Made by a program: the position numbers and the translations under genes. This document shows, one piece after another, positions 38,138 to 49,945 of a stretch of 64,000 nucleotides of DNA (position 1 is the first letter of the stretch; each line of letters begins with the position of its first letter). The DNA comes from Limonium bicolor. Taxonomy: Eukaryota > Streptophyta > Magnoliopsida > Caryophyllales > Plumbaginaceae. Below the pieces are notes generated by a model. The model saw only the letters and a program-made list of their open reading frames with translations, was not told the origin of the DNA and ran no database searches. The stretch lies in NCBI GenBank assembly GCA_023374045.1, contig CM041777.1, positions 480,973,594 through 481,037,593 of the forward strand. Direction: 5' to 3'.

Positions 38138-39600
38138 CTGGTCTAGAAGAGGGTCCTGCAGCCTCAGACCGGTCTACCACATTCAGGGCGGCCTTGCCGG
38201 ATCCCGGCCCTTTCCCCTTCTGGGAGTTTGTGTTTCCCTGAGCTGAGGATGGCTGGTGAGTCGCCTTCGAGCCTTCAGTGGTCACGACAGCCTTACCCTT
38301 TCCTTGCCACTTCGGCTTATAGTTTCTGCCATTGGGGTTCTGGTAGCACTCGTAGTCGCGGTGCCTCATCTTCTGGCAGTAGCGACACTGCACATCGTTT
38401 CCCTTGCAGTCCTTGCCGGGGTGGTCTCCGTTGCACCACTTACAGTAATAGTGGCGCTCCGGTCCAGAGCCCGTGCTAGCTGCTATAACATTACACTATC
38501 AGTACACACTTCACAACACATTAACACACATTTAAACTTGGTACACAGATTCGGTAGTTACCCTTGGGCGGGTGAGAGCGTAGGGGCTTTGCCGCATAGG
38601 CATATGTGAGCTGCAGTGGCTCCTCAGCAGTGGTGGTCTGGGCTTGGCCTTTGCCACCCTGTTGCTGGCCCTTCTGGGACTGGGGATAAGGTTTCTTCTT
38701 CTTTCCTCCTCCGTACCCTTGGGTGACCTGACCCTCGCTCGAAGCCTTGCGCTTATGCGCATTCTCCTCGTCCCTCAGACAGACGGTGATCTCTACTATT
38801 GTTGCGGCATGATAGCACTCCTATATTTAGGGTGTTAGTTATGCCCCGCCAATCAAACTGATAGTCACATTCACACATTATACATACTAATTCACATCAC
38901 ACTGTTGTTCCATTACCTGTAAGGTAGTATATCCGGTTGGTCCCATTCCGTAGCGTAGGCGGTAGGTGAGGCCGTTGTAAAAACGGTTGACCAGAATCTG
39001 GTCTGAGTAACCCAGATCTGGTAGCAGGTGGATAAGGCCGATGAAGGCGGTGTAGTACTCGTCTACCGACATCGTATACCCCTGCCTCAGGCTGTCCAGC
39101 TCAAGGCACTTCGCCTCTTGCACATGTATCGGGTAGTACTTGGCTCGCAGCAGAGTTGTGTACTCCCTCCACTGAAAGGTAGGGTCAGTAACTCTGCCCT
39201 CCCGTACCAGCTTCCACCAACATTATGCCGAACCCTTCAGGTAGTAAGCGGCAAGACGGACCTTGACCTCATCGGGCACATTCAAGGTCTCGTAGGCGGT
39301 CTCCATCTCGGAGATGTACGCCTCCAACTTACTAGGGTCGGTCTCCCCACTAAACGACGGGGGTCTCAAATCTGCCAACGCTTTGACCCAGTTGGTCTCG
39401 CGCGGCTGTGGTTGCGGCTGTGGCCCTTGTTGGTCCGCACTGCCTTGCTGCTGATGCAACACAGCGACTAACTAGGGAACCATCTAGGCTACGACGGCTG
39501 CTACTGCCTCAGCCATAACCTGTGCCGTAGTGTTCTTGCCTTGGTCATCCGTTTCACCAACACCGCGCCCACGGCCTCTACCACGTGGTCTACCTGACAT
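38138..39600 (-). pseudogene. gag: gag of copy 1, three predicted exons
   Basis: Exon 1 (39600-38917, 228 codons) starts MSGRPRGRG and carries the retrotransposon Gag core, with KALADLRPPSF and the block SLRQGYTMSVDEYYTAF. Exon 2 (38820-38562) is a basic linker. Exon 3 (38479-38138) has two zinc knuckles, one C-x2-C-x3-H-x4-C (a short variant) and one C-x2-C-x4-H-x4-C, then a Lys/Gly/Ser-rich tail. Predicted introns are 38821-38916 (96 nt, CAG|GTAATG...AATATAG) and 38480-38561 (82 nt, AAGG|GTAACT...TATAGCAG), phases 0 and 1. Stops at 39472-39474 (TAG) and 39223-39225 (TAA) replace CAG codons of copy 2. Gag packages element RNA in virus-like particles. Confidence 0.88.
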
Positions 39601-39800
39601 CTGAATTCACACGAACATTCATTAGCATTATGCTTGCACACTTGTCGGTCCAACGGTTGTAACATCTTCCCGACAATAAGGTATTTCCACACTTAGTTAG
39701 TGGTTAACCTTTCCATAACTGCTCACTTTAGTAATTATTGCTAGATTTCCTAACTCGGTAATTCCTAAGCTCGGTATTCTAGTCATCAGAGCGATACTTC

Positions 39801-39812
39801 GCTCTGATACCA
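39801..39812 (-). other. Primer-binding site of copy 1
   Basis: Minus strand TGGTATCAGAGC, five bases from LTR-B. It overlaps a perfect 7-bp stem CAGAGCG/CGCTCTG with a 6-base loop (39787-39806). Confidence 0.92.
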
Positions 39813-39817
39813 CTTTT

Positions 39818-42800
39818 TGTAACACCCCTACTATGCACTTAACAACTAACTGAAATCACAGTGGAAGTAAAAACTAGAACATTAACTAAACGGGTTGGTG
39901 CTACACGCCGTTAGCCACCCACGTGGCTAACAAGGCAGAATAAATACAAATTGTACCGGTCTGATGATCAGACTCCCGAGCATAGTACTAAAAACCATAA
40001 TACATAATCAACAATACCGAGTATTAATATTTACATCCATAACTGTATAACTGTCAAAACACCGCCACCGTTATAACAACGGAACCACAATATACCGCCA
40101 CGGGAGCACAGGCGCATCCCGGGTCCGAACATCCAAAAACCATCAAAAGTATTTCATTAACCTAGAATCTAGAGCCACTCCGCCTCTTCGATCCTCATCC
40201 TGCAACATAGGAAAACAATATGGTGCCCCAAAGGGGCTCAGCAACTCATGGCTGGCATGGCTAACGTGCAGCCCATCGACTACCGGGATATACCCAACCA
40301 ATTGTCATGATAACATGGCATTGATTTTAAACAAACAATTTACATAACATAGCAATAAGAATTGCATCACAACATAACATATAAGATAACGAGTACGGTT
40401 CTCTTTAGGAACCGAACCAATACATTGTCAATTTACCCGGTGAGCCTAGAGATTGTTGCCAAACTCATGCTAAGCTCGTTACATAACTCGTTACCGTCCA
40501 GTTAAATGAATGGTCAACTTAACCCATAGGTGTGTCGGATATAGTAATCCAAGCACACCGAACAAACATAGTATACCCCTGAGCCGGACGTGAGTCAGTA
40601 AAATAGCCTTGGATAAGCTAAAGGGAAGGTTGGAACCAAAAGGGGAAACAACCATAACATACAAAGAGAGTCGAACCGGTTATGACATCGACCCCCATAC
40701 TACACACGCAGGGCCGGAACACTCCGGACTCCTCACTCCCCCCGTTAGTACTTGTTAGAAGTCCTATTATTGAAACTTAATAACTTAATTCACAAGCAAG
40801 TTTTTAGGTCTAGTTAGACACGCACAAGGGAGATGAGACATAACTTAAACACAATAATATTAACAACGGCAAACTCGTTTCATGAATTAAGTCTTACAAG
40901 GTCATAAACACACAGAAAAGCAAACAACACACAAGCCGGTGTAAACCGGTAGGCATCAGACTGCAAGAAAACCATACCTTGGTCCCTGCTTCGGTTGGTT
41001 TCCACCGTAGGTAACTCCTATACATAATTAATAGCATCGGTTAATTAACTTACTCAACTTATAATTTACTAAGTGTTTACATGTTTTATCCTTAATCTTA
41101 CACTTATTTATCTTTATTATACATACTAGGGTCTACTACATAACTCTCATTCTCTTTCTTAAATTTAAAGATTTTTTTTTAAGTTCTGGTCCGGACCGCC
41201 CCACTGGGGAGGTCCCAGGGGCGGTCCACAACAGAAACTCCCACGCCTGCAGCAAACAACTGGACCTCCCCACAGGGGCGGTCCCTAGGGGCGGTCCACT
41301 GCAGAACCAATTTTCTAAAGTGTTTTTCTCCTCTTTTTGAACTCCAAATTCATCCCAATTTTTTCCTATGCTTTACACATGTTTTCCCACATGTTTTAAC
41401 ATCTTTTGGGCACACTAAAACCCCCTCTAATCATCCCAAAAACTCCTTAAACTTTTACTCAACTTTTACTAAATCCTTAACACTTAGAACATTTTTTTCT
41501 TACACTTGTAACTTGTATTCTTGCCTAAAACTTCACCTAACCAAAGTGTTCCCTCACTACCTTATAACCACCCTTTAACATCATTTGCACTACAACCATC
41601 CCCTTTACACAAACTTCCTAGGTCCTTCCCACAAGCTCTTATTTTAAACCTTCACAAGTCATTGTTCACCAAACTTTGCACAAGACTAAAACACAATCTT
41701 ACCACTACTTTGGTACGCTTACAATCACCCATTTGATTCTCTAAACTTCCATGAACAATGCCCAAGTCATTCTCATACTTATGAACACCTAAATTCCCTT
41801 TCTTTCACCAAATCAACCCTTAACAATTCCTAGTGAAACCTAGGTCACCAAACTTCATTAAAACACCTAAACTTCTTATTTTCTACTCAAATTTTGACAT
41901 AGCTCCGTTAGTATTTCCTTACACACCAAACACAAGGTTTCTCACCCTTGAACACTCAAGAAACTTATCCACACAAAAATGTTCTTTACACTCAACTAAG
42001 CCTTAAACTACACTACATAACAATATAGTGCATAATTTAAATTGCTTGGCACTTAGGCCCTTAAATTGCATGGCTCTTAGGCCCTTAAATTGCATAAACC
42101 TTAAACACTGAATTTCCCACATAATATTTGCCTTTGACCTGCGAATACATACAACAACACATATGCCTTTTAATAAACCCTTGTGAGTATTTTTCTAGCT
42201 CATTTACCATTGGCTCCTTAAGTAGATTAGTAAGCATTTTAAAGCTCAATTTTCCTAAGGCACTTTAGGTTAGGTTATTTACCTCTTTTCCTTTCAAACT
42301 TCTTTCTTGTTTCCTTGAATGGGAAATGAGCAAGGAACTTGATCACTTGTCAATCTTCTATCCACACACAAGTAAAGATAATGAGCATTAAGCTTCATGC
42401 TTATACTCATTAATAAACCTTAGGTTATATAATGTCTTAAAACACATAAATGATGTTTTACCTTAGAATTGAATAGGAATTGGATTAAGTAGCAAGAGAG
42501 GACTCCACCTAGTCCTTTGAAGATTGGAATGAGCTAAGAATGAGCAAAAGAAAACACCATGAAGAAGGTGATTTCGGTCACATATGAAAACAAGAGGAAA
42601 TGAAGTTTTTCTTTGAGTTTCCTTACCTTGAAGCAATATAGAACAATAAGGTGTGAAAAGATGAGCTCAAGCTTCTTCCATGGTGATTCCTCTTGGCTCC
42701 GAAATGGAGGTTTTGGAGTTTTGAAAAGACAAGATTGTAGAGCTTGACTAAACTAGGAGAATGGTGGTCTTGGAATTATTTTTGGAGCATGAAGCTAGGA

Positions 42801-43555
42801 GATATGGACAATCAAAGATGGAGGTGGTATATGGGCTGTAGCAAAACCGTGAATGAAGAAGAGAGGAAGGATGAAGACGGTGGGAATTCAAGAGGGAAAT
42901 GAAAAGTGAGGTGAGAGGTTACTTTGTTAAGATATTATAAGTAAAAGGTGAATAGTGAATTTACTTACTTTTGCTTCTTCTTTATTTGCCTAGCTAAGTG
43001 TGGTGAGTCACACTTAAAAACCGGCCCCTTGGTCAAATGAGGCACATTGTGGTCTTTGTTGACCATTTAGTTGACTTACATTGACTAATGTCTTAAACTA
43101 GCACTATTTGGTTACTATTCACTAAACAAGGCACATAATTGTGAAATTTTTGATTTCCCATTGATTTAGACTTCCTAATGTGATACTAAGTAGTACACAT
43201 GTTAATTAAAGAGTAATGATGGACATTTAGCCATTCAAAACCCATTTACAAGACAATTTTTCAAAAATGTGCTTTAAGACTCCTTAAAGCACATTTTGTG
43301 TTTTAACTTGTTTTCAAGCTTGGTTTTCTTTGGTAATTGATTTAATATGTTCATTAACATGTAAATAAGGTCTTGGTAGGCTCCAAGAGTCTAAACCAAG
43401 GTTATCCCAAGCTTAGAGCACATTTTTGCTCTAATTGCCTTTATGGTATTTTATAGTGTTTCTATGGTTTAAATTGTTCACTAATGTTTCAAGGCATTTT
43501 AGCCTTATTATGCCATATTTTGTTTAAACAACATATAAAGGTTTGGGGTATTTCA
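39818..43555 (-). repeat. LTR-B, shared by both copies, about 3.7 kb
   Basis: It is the 5' LTR of copy 1 (primer site on its left) and the 3' LTR of copy 2 (polypurine tract on its right). It lacks the duplications seen in LTR-A and LTR-C and is the best reference LTR. GC-rich palindrome island at 41184-41300. Confidence 0.93.
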
Positions 43556-43575
43556 ATCTACCCCCCTTAAAAGAA
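43556..43575 (-). other. Polypurine tract of copy 2
   Basis: Minus strand CTTTTAAGGGGGGTAGAT adjoining the LTR start TGAAATACC. Confidence 0.85.
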
Positions 43576-43844
43576 CTTTGCCCCCAAAGTTCACACTTCC
43601 CACATATCTTTAATATTATAGCACGGGGGTTACTTATAAAACAATACTTCCATAACAACATTAACAACATACTTACATAACATCGGACACAAGGTCCAAA
43701 CAACATAACATCATTCAGACACAACGGTCTATAACATAACAACATAACATAGATGATGTATTTCAATACATGTCGTACACATAACCGAAACGGCTCTACC
43801 CCCCTTAAAATAGGGGTACACCCCGTACCCTATACATATAAACA

Positions 43845-46800
43845 CTAAGAAGTAAACAATGACGGGTACTTCGCCTTCATCTTATCTTCCAGCTCCCAGG
43901 TGGCCTCCTCGACGTCCTGGTTAGACCAGAGGACCTTCACCAGTCTTACAGACTTATGACGAGTGTCTTGAGTCTTAGTATCCAGAATCCGTACGGGAGT
44001 CTCCACTGATCGCATGGTCGACTCTAAGGTTAGCCTTTCAGGCTGAAGTACATGAGACAGATGAGACATATATTTCTTCAACTGGGACACATGAAATACA
44101 TCATGTACCTTGCCCAGCTCAGCAGGTAAATCTAGCCTGTAAGCTACCGGGCCTATCCGCTCCGTCACAACATAAGGCCCCACATATTTTGGGCTCAACT
44201 TGCCTTTCTGGCCAAAACGAAACACTCCCTTCATGGGGGATACTTAAGAAATACCTGTCGCCACGGCGAACTCCAGGTCACGTCTGCGCACATCGGCGTA
44301 TGATTTCTGCCTATCCTGAGCTGCTTTCATGTTAGCCGGATCTGACGTACTTTGCTTGTACTTGCTCCAGATACTCTGGTCCTATGATGACCGTCTCACT
44401 CGACTCATCCCAGCATAATGGCGTGTGGCATGGTCTGTACAAAGCCTGGAAGGGAGACATCTTGATCGAAGCATGGTAACTGTTGTTGTAGCTAAACTCA
44501 ATCAGATGTAACTTATCAATCCAGCTGGTCTGAAAGTCAAGTGCACATGCATGTAACATATCCTCAAGTGTCTGGATGGTGTGCTCACTCTGACCATCTG
44601 TCTGTGGGTGGACACTGTACTTAGCTTCAGCTCGGTACCAAGCGCTTCCCGTGTAGTTCTCCAGTACCTCGAGAGGAATCTGGTATCCCTATCAGCACGA
44701 TAGTCTTCGGTACCCCATGGTGCCGTACAATCTCTCGGTCGAAGAGCTCTGCTAGCCTGCCACTTTCCAGGTGTCCTTCATCGGTATGAATCGGGCCACC
44801 TTGGTCAGTCGGTCAACAACGACCCAAATCATATTCAGACCTTCCCCTGTAGGCGGAAGCCCTACTACGAAGTCCATGGAGATATCATGAAACTTCCACT
44901 CATGCAGTGGCATTGGTTGTACCATACCACCAGGCCGTCGGTGCTCAAACTTAACCTTCTGACAAGTGAGACACCTTACACATAATCATTCACATCCTTT
45001 TTCATACCAGTCCACCAAAAATATCTTTTCATATCCTTATACATTTTTGAAGCTCTGAGGTGAATCGAAGTCGTAGAACAGTGGGATTCACTCAGTATGC
45101 GCTCTTTCAGCTCAGCGCTACTCCTCGGAATACATAGTCGGCCATTCAGCCTAATCAGGTCATCATCGTGGAGTCGGAAATCATACTTCTGACCCTCGAA
45201 TGTGCCATCAATAAGCTTCTGCCTGATCTCTAACATATACTGATCCGTCATCTGAGCACTCCGCACCTCTTCAACCAAGCTAGAATGAGAGACTAGCGAA
45301 TGGAGAGAGTGTGCTCGGCGACTCAGTGCGTCAGCTACCACATTTGCCTTACCCTCTTTATACTGCAGGTTGATGTCGTAATCGTTTAGAAACTCGACCC
45401 ACCTTCTTTGTCTCATGTTCAACTCCTTCTGAGTGAACAAGTACTTCAAACTCTTGTGGTCAGAATAAATTGTCACGCTTACCCCATACAAATGATGTCG
45501 CCATATCTTCAGTGCGAAGACAATGGCACCCAATTCTAAGTCGTGGGTAGGGTAGTTCTCTTCATGCTTCTTCAGCTGTCGGGAGGCGTATGCTACGACC
45601 TTCCCATGTTGCATCAATACACAACCCATACCTCTTCCGGATGCGTCGCAGTAGACCTCAAAACCATCTGTACCGTCTGGTATAGTCAGGACTGGTGCAG
45701 ATGTCAGAGCATCCTTGAGACTCTGAAAAGAACTCTCACAGTCGACTGTCCACTCGAATGGTGCATCCTTCTTCATCAAGGAAGTCATCGGCTTTCGAGA
45801 CACTGGAGAAGTCCTTTACAAACCTCCTGTAATATCCTGCCAACCGAGGAAGCTCCGGATGTCGGTAACTGTCTTCGGCCTAGGCCAGGTGCGCACTGCA
45901 TCTATCTTGGCCGGATCAAAGCGATCCCAGCCTGGAAATAACATGACCAAGGAATGAAACTTGGTTCAACCAGAATTCACACTTAGAGAATTTGGCATAC
46001 AACTGATTCTGTCTCAATGTCTGCAACACACTTCTCAGGTGGCTTTCATGCTCACCTTTCGATTTCGAATACACTAGGATATCGTCGATGAAGACTACTA
46101 CCGACTTGTCCAACTGTCTCGGAACAAGAGGTTCATTAAATCCATGAACTTGGCTGGTGCATTGGATAACCCAAACGGCATAACCGTAAACTCATAGTGA
46201 CCGTATCTGGTTCTGAAAGCGGTCTTCTCAATGTCACCCTCTCGAATGGCTATCTGATGGTAACCGGATCGTAAGTCAATCTTGGAGAACACTGATGCTC
46301 CTTTCAACTGGTCAAATAAATCGTCAATACGGGGTAGAGGATAACGGTTCTTCACCGTAACTGCATTCATCTCTGTAGTCGATGCAGAGGCGGAGGCTAC
46401 GTCCTTCTTCTTCACGAAGAGGACCGGCGCTCCCCATGGTGAAACGCTCGGGCGAATGAATCCCTTGTCAAGTAGGTCTCTCATCGGCTCCTTGAGCTCT
46501 GTCATTTCAGCTGGAGCCATATGGTAGGGCGCCTTCGCTATTGGTCGGTTCCCGGCACCAATTCAATCTCAAATTCAACTTCCCATGCGGGTGGCATGCC
46601 CGGCAGTTCCTTAGGAAATACATCAGGAAACTCCGACACTACCGGCACATCTGGGCTAAACTCTGGATCTCTCTCTATGTCCTGGACATAGCAGAGGTAT
46701 ACATCACTCCCCTTTCGCAACTCCCGGTACATACACATAGCGGAGATAAGCTGAGTCGAAGGCTCCCTGGGTCTCTGGCGGTATGAGATAGTAACCCCAG

Positions 46801-47204
46801 TCGGACTCCGAAGAAGCAGTCGGTGCTCGGCACATAGGATTCGACCCTTGTGCCGCTCCAACCAGTTCATCCCCACAATAACATCAAACCCAAGTCCGTC
46901 GAACTCTATCATGTCGATCGGAAACTCTTCACCCTTGATTCGTACAATAGCACCTCGGTGATAGCGGGTACACTTGATCCGTTCTCTCGACGGGAGAGTG
47001 ACTAGGAAGTCAGGCATCTCTTCATCGTCTAACCCCAGCCTCTTCGCAAATGAAAGCGAAACAAACGTATGTAAGGCTCCAGAGTCGAACAAGATCGATG
47101 CGTCCACGCCATTAACTGGAAAGGTACCAGTGAGGATGGTGCGCTCTTGCCGGCTTCAGCCTCATTACACACTCCCAGTATACCTCCCTTTCCGAGTGCA
47201 CAAC
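43845..47204 (-). pseudogene. pol: pol of copy 2: protease, RT, RNase H, integrase and chromodomain-like tail
   Basis: Same domain order as copy 1 without the solo LTR. Protease has FDSGALHTFVS near 47090. RT has the FIDD signature near 46090. RNase H runs about 45660-45300. Integrase has the SHCSTTSIH zinc-binding start and, in scattered frames, the DDE core. The tail reads VKVLWSNQDVEEATWELED and ends YPSLFTS, the pattern of chromodomain-type integrase ends in chromoviruses, which target the element to chromatin. The frame is open from the acceptor at 47205. At least eight single-base deletions relative to copy 1 break it (for example near 47142, 46545, 46120, 45925 and 44695). Confidence 0.92.
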
Positions 47205-47386
47205 CTAATATAGTTCACAAACTCGTAAGTACACAGTAACAACACGGTTGATATACTCCAAAACAATGTCTTTTTATTCATTCACTCTTTACACCATAGG
47301 TCGGTTCACGCTGTCAACATAACTAAAGTATACATAATATCCTTAACATACAACTGGCTTCATTCGATTACATGGTTACACAAGGC

Positions 47387-48121
47387 TTAAAACTGCCGAT
47401 ATGTCAAATTTAAACGTCCTGGTTTCATGTGTGTGGCATTGACTATCGTCGAAGGTGCGGTATTCAGTTTGATCTTCTTGATACCGTGATATAGCATCCT
47501 TGACTGCCCACCCATGATTAACACATCGCCTGACTTCAACACCAACTTCTTTGCGAGATCAGCACGCTTCTGCTCGCCATACATAAACACTGCGGTATCA
47601 CCAATGGACCAAGACACCACGGTACTCCCTTACTCAGAGACTCGGGTGTTTCGTCCTTATCTTGGTGTAGACCTAACCGTCCACCTTTCTGGTAGAAGTT
47701 CACAATACAAAATCTGCTTAACACCGGAATTGGATCCGATTCAACTTGCTGAGCAATTCCCACGGCGTGGTTAACGACCGCAAGGAACTCCTCAGGTATT
47801 TTTGGTACAGTTGCTCCATCTTCAGCTGCACATCCTGATATGTCTTGGTGTAAGGGTTCCAGTCCTTACCCATGCACATCATCTTCAACTTCATCTTTGA
47901 TCCGCTCGGGTATTCAGGTGTGTAGAAACCTCCAGGGGCTGCTCCCAGCTCGTCGCATCGTCGGATGATGTGGATTTGTGCTTCCGGTGTCAGGTATCCA
48001 TTTAACAATATCATACCTGGCTGAATAACCTGACATTGCTCCATTGGGAAGTCGATGATGCTGATGGTGGTTTCTTCAGGTTTTGGTGTGGGTGGGATTG
48101 GATAGCAAATATTGAAGGTTC
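47387..48121 (-). pseudogene. AlkB-family dioxygenase exon carried by copy 2
   Basis: Same gene as in copy 1. The linker and first 90 or so codons are intact: the acceptor at 48122 leads through a proline-rich segment to the ATG at 48044, and both stops seen in copy 1 are absent. Single-base deletions near 47826, 47709-47727 and 47622 shift the frame. The HQDKD iron-binding block, the YHGI histidine and the RLNLTYR arginine pair are still readable in their separate frames, with F changed to Y in the last. The natural stop at 47387 is shared. The two copies damaged at different places show that the ancestor was intact. Confidence 0.9.
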
Positions 48122-48266
48122 CTAAAGTTTAGAATTATCTAACTTAGGTAAATTATACTTTATACTTTAACTTTTCACTCACATGGTTGTTCATTTAGAC
48201 TTGCTAACACTCATGCATGAAATGCGGTAAGCAGTCAATTATTTCACTCATCAGTTAAGGTAGTAC
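48122..48266 (-). other. Predicted intron 3, Gag to AlkB (copy 2)
   Basis: 145 nt, same length as in copy 1, acceptor AAACTTTAG|GAACC. The donor is slightly weaker (CCTG|GTACTA). Confidence 0.58.
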
Positions 48267-49727
48267 CAGGTCTAGAAGAGGGTCCTGCAGCCTCAGACCG
48301 GTCTACCACATTCAGGGCGGCCTTGCCGAATCCCGGCCCTTTCCCCTTCTGGGAGTTTGTGTTTCCCTGAGATGAGGATGGCTGGTGAGTCCCCTTCGGG
48401 CCTTCAGTGGTCACGACAGCCTTACCCTTTCCTTGCCACTTGGCTTATAGTTTCTGCCATTGGGGTTCTGGTACCACTCGTAGTCGCGGTGCCCCATCTT
48501 CTGGCAGTAGCGACACTACACATCGTTTCCCTTGCAGTCCTTGCCGGGGTGGTCTCCGTTGCACCACTTACAGTAATAGTGGCGCTCCGGTCCAGAGCCC
48601 GTGCTAGCTGCTATAACATTACACTTCAGTACACACTTCATAACACATTAACACACATTTAAACTTGGTACACAGATTCGGTAGTTACCCTTGGGCGGGT
48701 GAGAGCGTAGGGGCTTTGCCGCATAGGCATATGTGAGATGCAGTGGCTCCTCAGCAGTGGTGGTCTGGGCTTGGCCTTTGTCACCCTGTTGCTGGCCCTT
48801 CTGGGACTGGGGATAAGGTTTCTTCTTCTTTCCTCCCCCGTACCCTTGAGTGACCTGACCCTCACTCGAAGCCTTGCGCTTATGCACATTCTCCTCGTCC
48901 CTCAGACGAACGGTGATCTCTACTATTGCAGCGGCATGATAACACTCCTATATTTAGGGTGTTAGTTATGCCCCGCCAATCAAACTCATAGTCACATTCA
49001 CACATTATACATACTAATTCACATCACACTATTGTTCCATTACCTGCAAGGTAGTATATCCGGTTGGCCCCATTCCGTAGCGTAGGCGGTAGGTGAGGCC
49101 GTTGTAAAAACGGTTGACCAGAATCTGGTCTGAGTAACCCAGATCTGGTAGCAGGTGGATAAGGCCGATGAAGGCGGTGTAGTACTCGTCTACCGACATC
49201 GTATACCCCTGCCTCAGGCTGTCCAGCTCAAGGCGCTTCGCCTCTTGCACATGTATCGGGTAGCACTTGGCTCGCAGCAGAGTTGTGTACTCCCTCCACT
49301 GAAAGGTAGGGTCAGCAACTCTGCCCTCCCGTACCAGCTTCCACCAACTCTGTGCCGAACCCTTCAGGTAGTAAGCGGCAAGACGGACCTTGACCTCATC
49401 GGGCACATTCAAGGTCTCGTAGGCGGTCTCCATCTCGGAGATGTACGCCTCCAACTTACTAGGGTCGGTCTCCCCACTAAACGACGGGGGTCTCAAATCT
49501 GCCAACGCTTTGACCCAGTTGGTCTCGCGCGGCTGTGGTTGCGGCTGTGGCCCTTGTTGGTCCGCACCGCCTTGCTGCTGATGCATCGCAACGACTAACT
49601 GGGGAACCATCTGGGCTACGGCGGCTGCTACTGCCTCAGCCATAACCTGTGCCATAGTGTTCTCGCCCTGGTCACCCGTTTCACCAACACCGCGCCCGCG
49701 GCCTCTACCACGTGGTCTACCTGACAT
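48267..49727 (-). pseudogene. gag: gag of copy 2, three predicted exons
   Basis: Exon 1 (49727-49044) is fully open, 228 codons, from MSGRPRGRG through the Gag core to TTLQ, then a donor CAG|GTAATG. Exon 2 (48947-48689, 259 nt, same as copy 1) and exon 3 (48607-48267) follow introns of 96 and 81 nt. Intron 1 has a branch-like CTAAC before its acceptor. Exon 3 carries the two zinc knuckles but has a TAG at 48516-48518 (CAG in copy 1) and a one-base loss near 48442. Without splicing, translation ends four codons past exon 1, giving a capsid-like protein with no zinc knuckles. About 200 bp of leader separate it from the primer site. Confidence 0.9.
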
Positions 49728-49928
49728 CTAAATTCACATGAACATTCATTAGCATTATGCTTGCACACTTATCGGTCCAAAGGTTGTAACATCTTCCCGA
49801 CAATAAGGTATTTCCACACTTAGTTAGTGGTTAACCTTTCCATAACTGCTCACTTTAGTAATTATTGCTAGATTTCCTAACTCGGTATATTCCTAAGCTC
49901 GGTATTCTAGTCATCAGAGCGATACTTT

Positions 49929-49940
49929 ACTCTGATACCA
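49929..49940 (-). other. Primer-binding site of copy 2
   Basis: Minus strand TGGTATCAGAGT, one mismatch at the last base to the usual site, five bases from LTR-C. Confidence 0.88.
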
Positions 49941-49945
49941 CTTTT

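Larger units (their letters stand above)
47205..48266 (-). other. Predicted alternative intron, Gag to Pol (copy 2)
   Basis: Donor CCTG|GTACTA at 48266, acceptor TATATTAG at 47205. 1062 nt, shorter than in copy 1 through small deletions in AlkB. Splice-site sequences are conserved with copy 1 except for the base at donor position -2. Confidence 0.5.

Noticed and set aside
38228..39471. Plus-strand frames of up to 147 codons opposite gag
   Set aside because: They are antisense shadows of gag exons and do not continue across the array.
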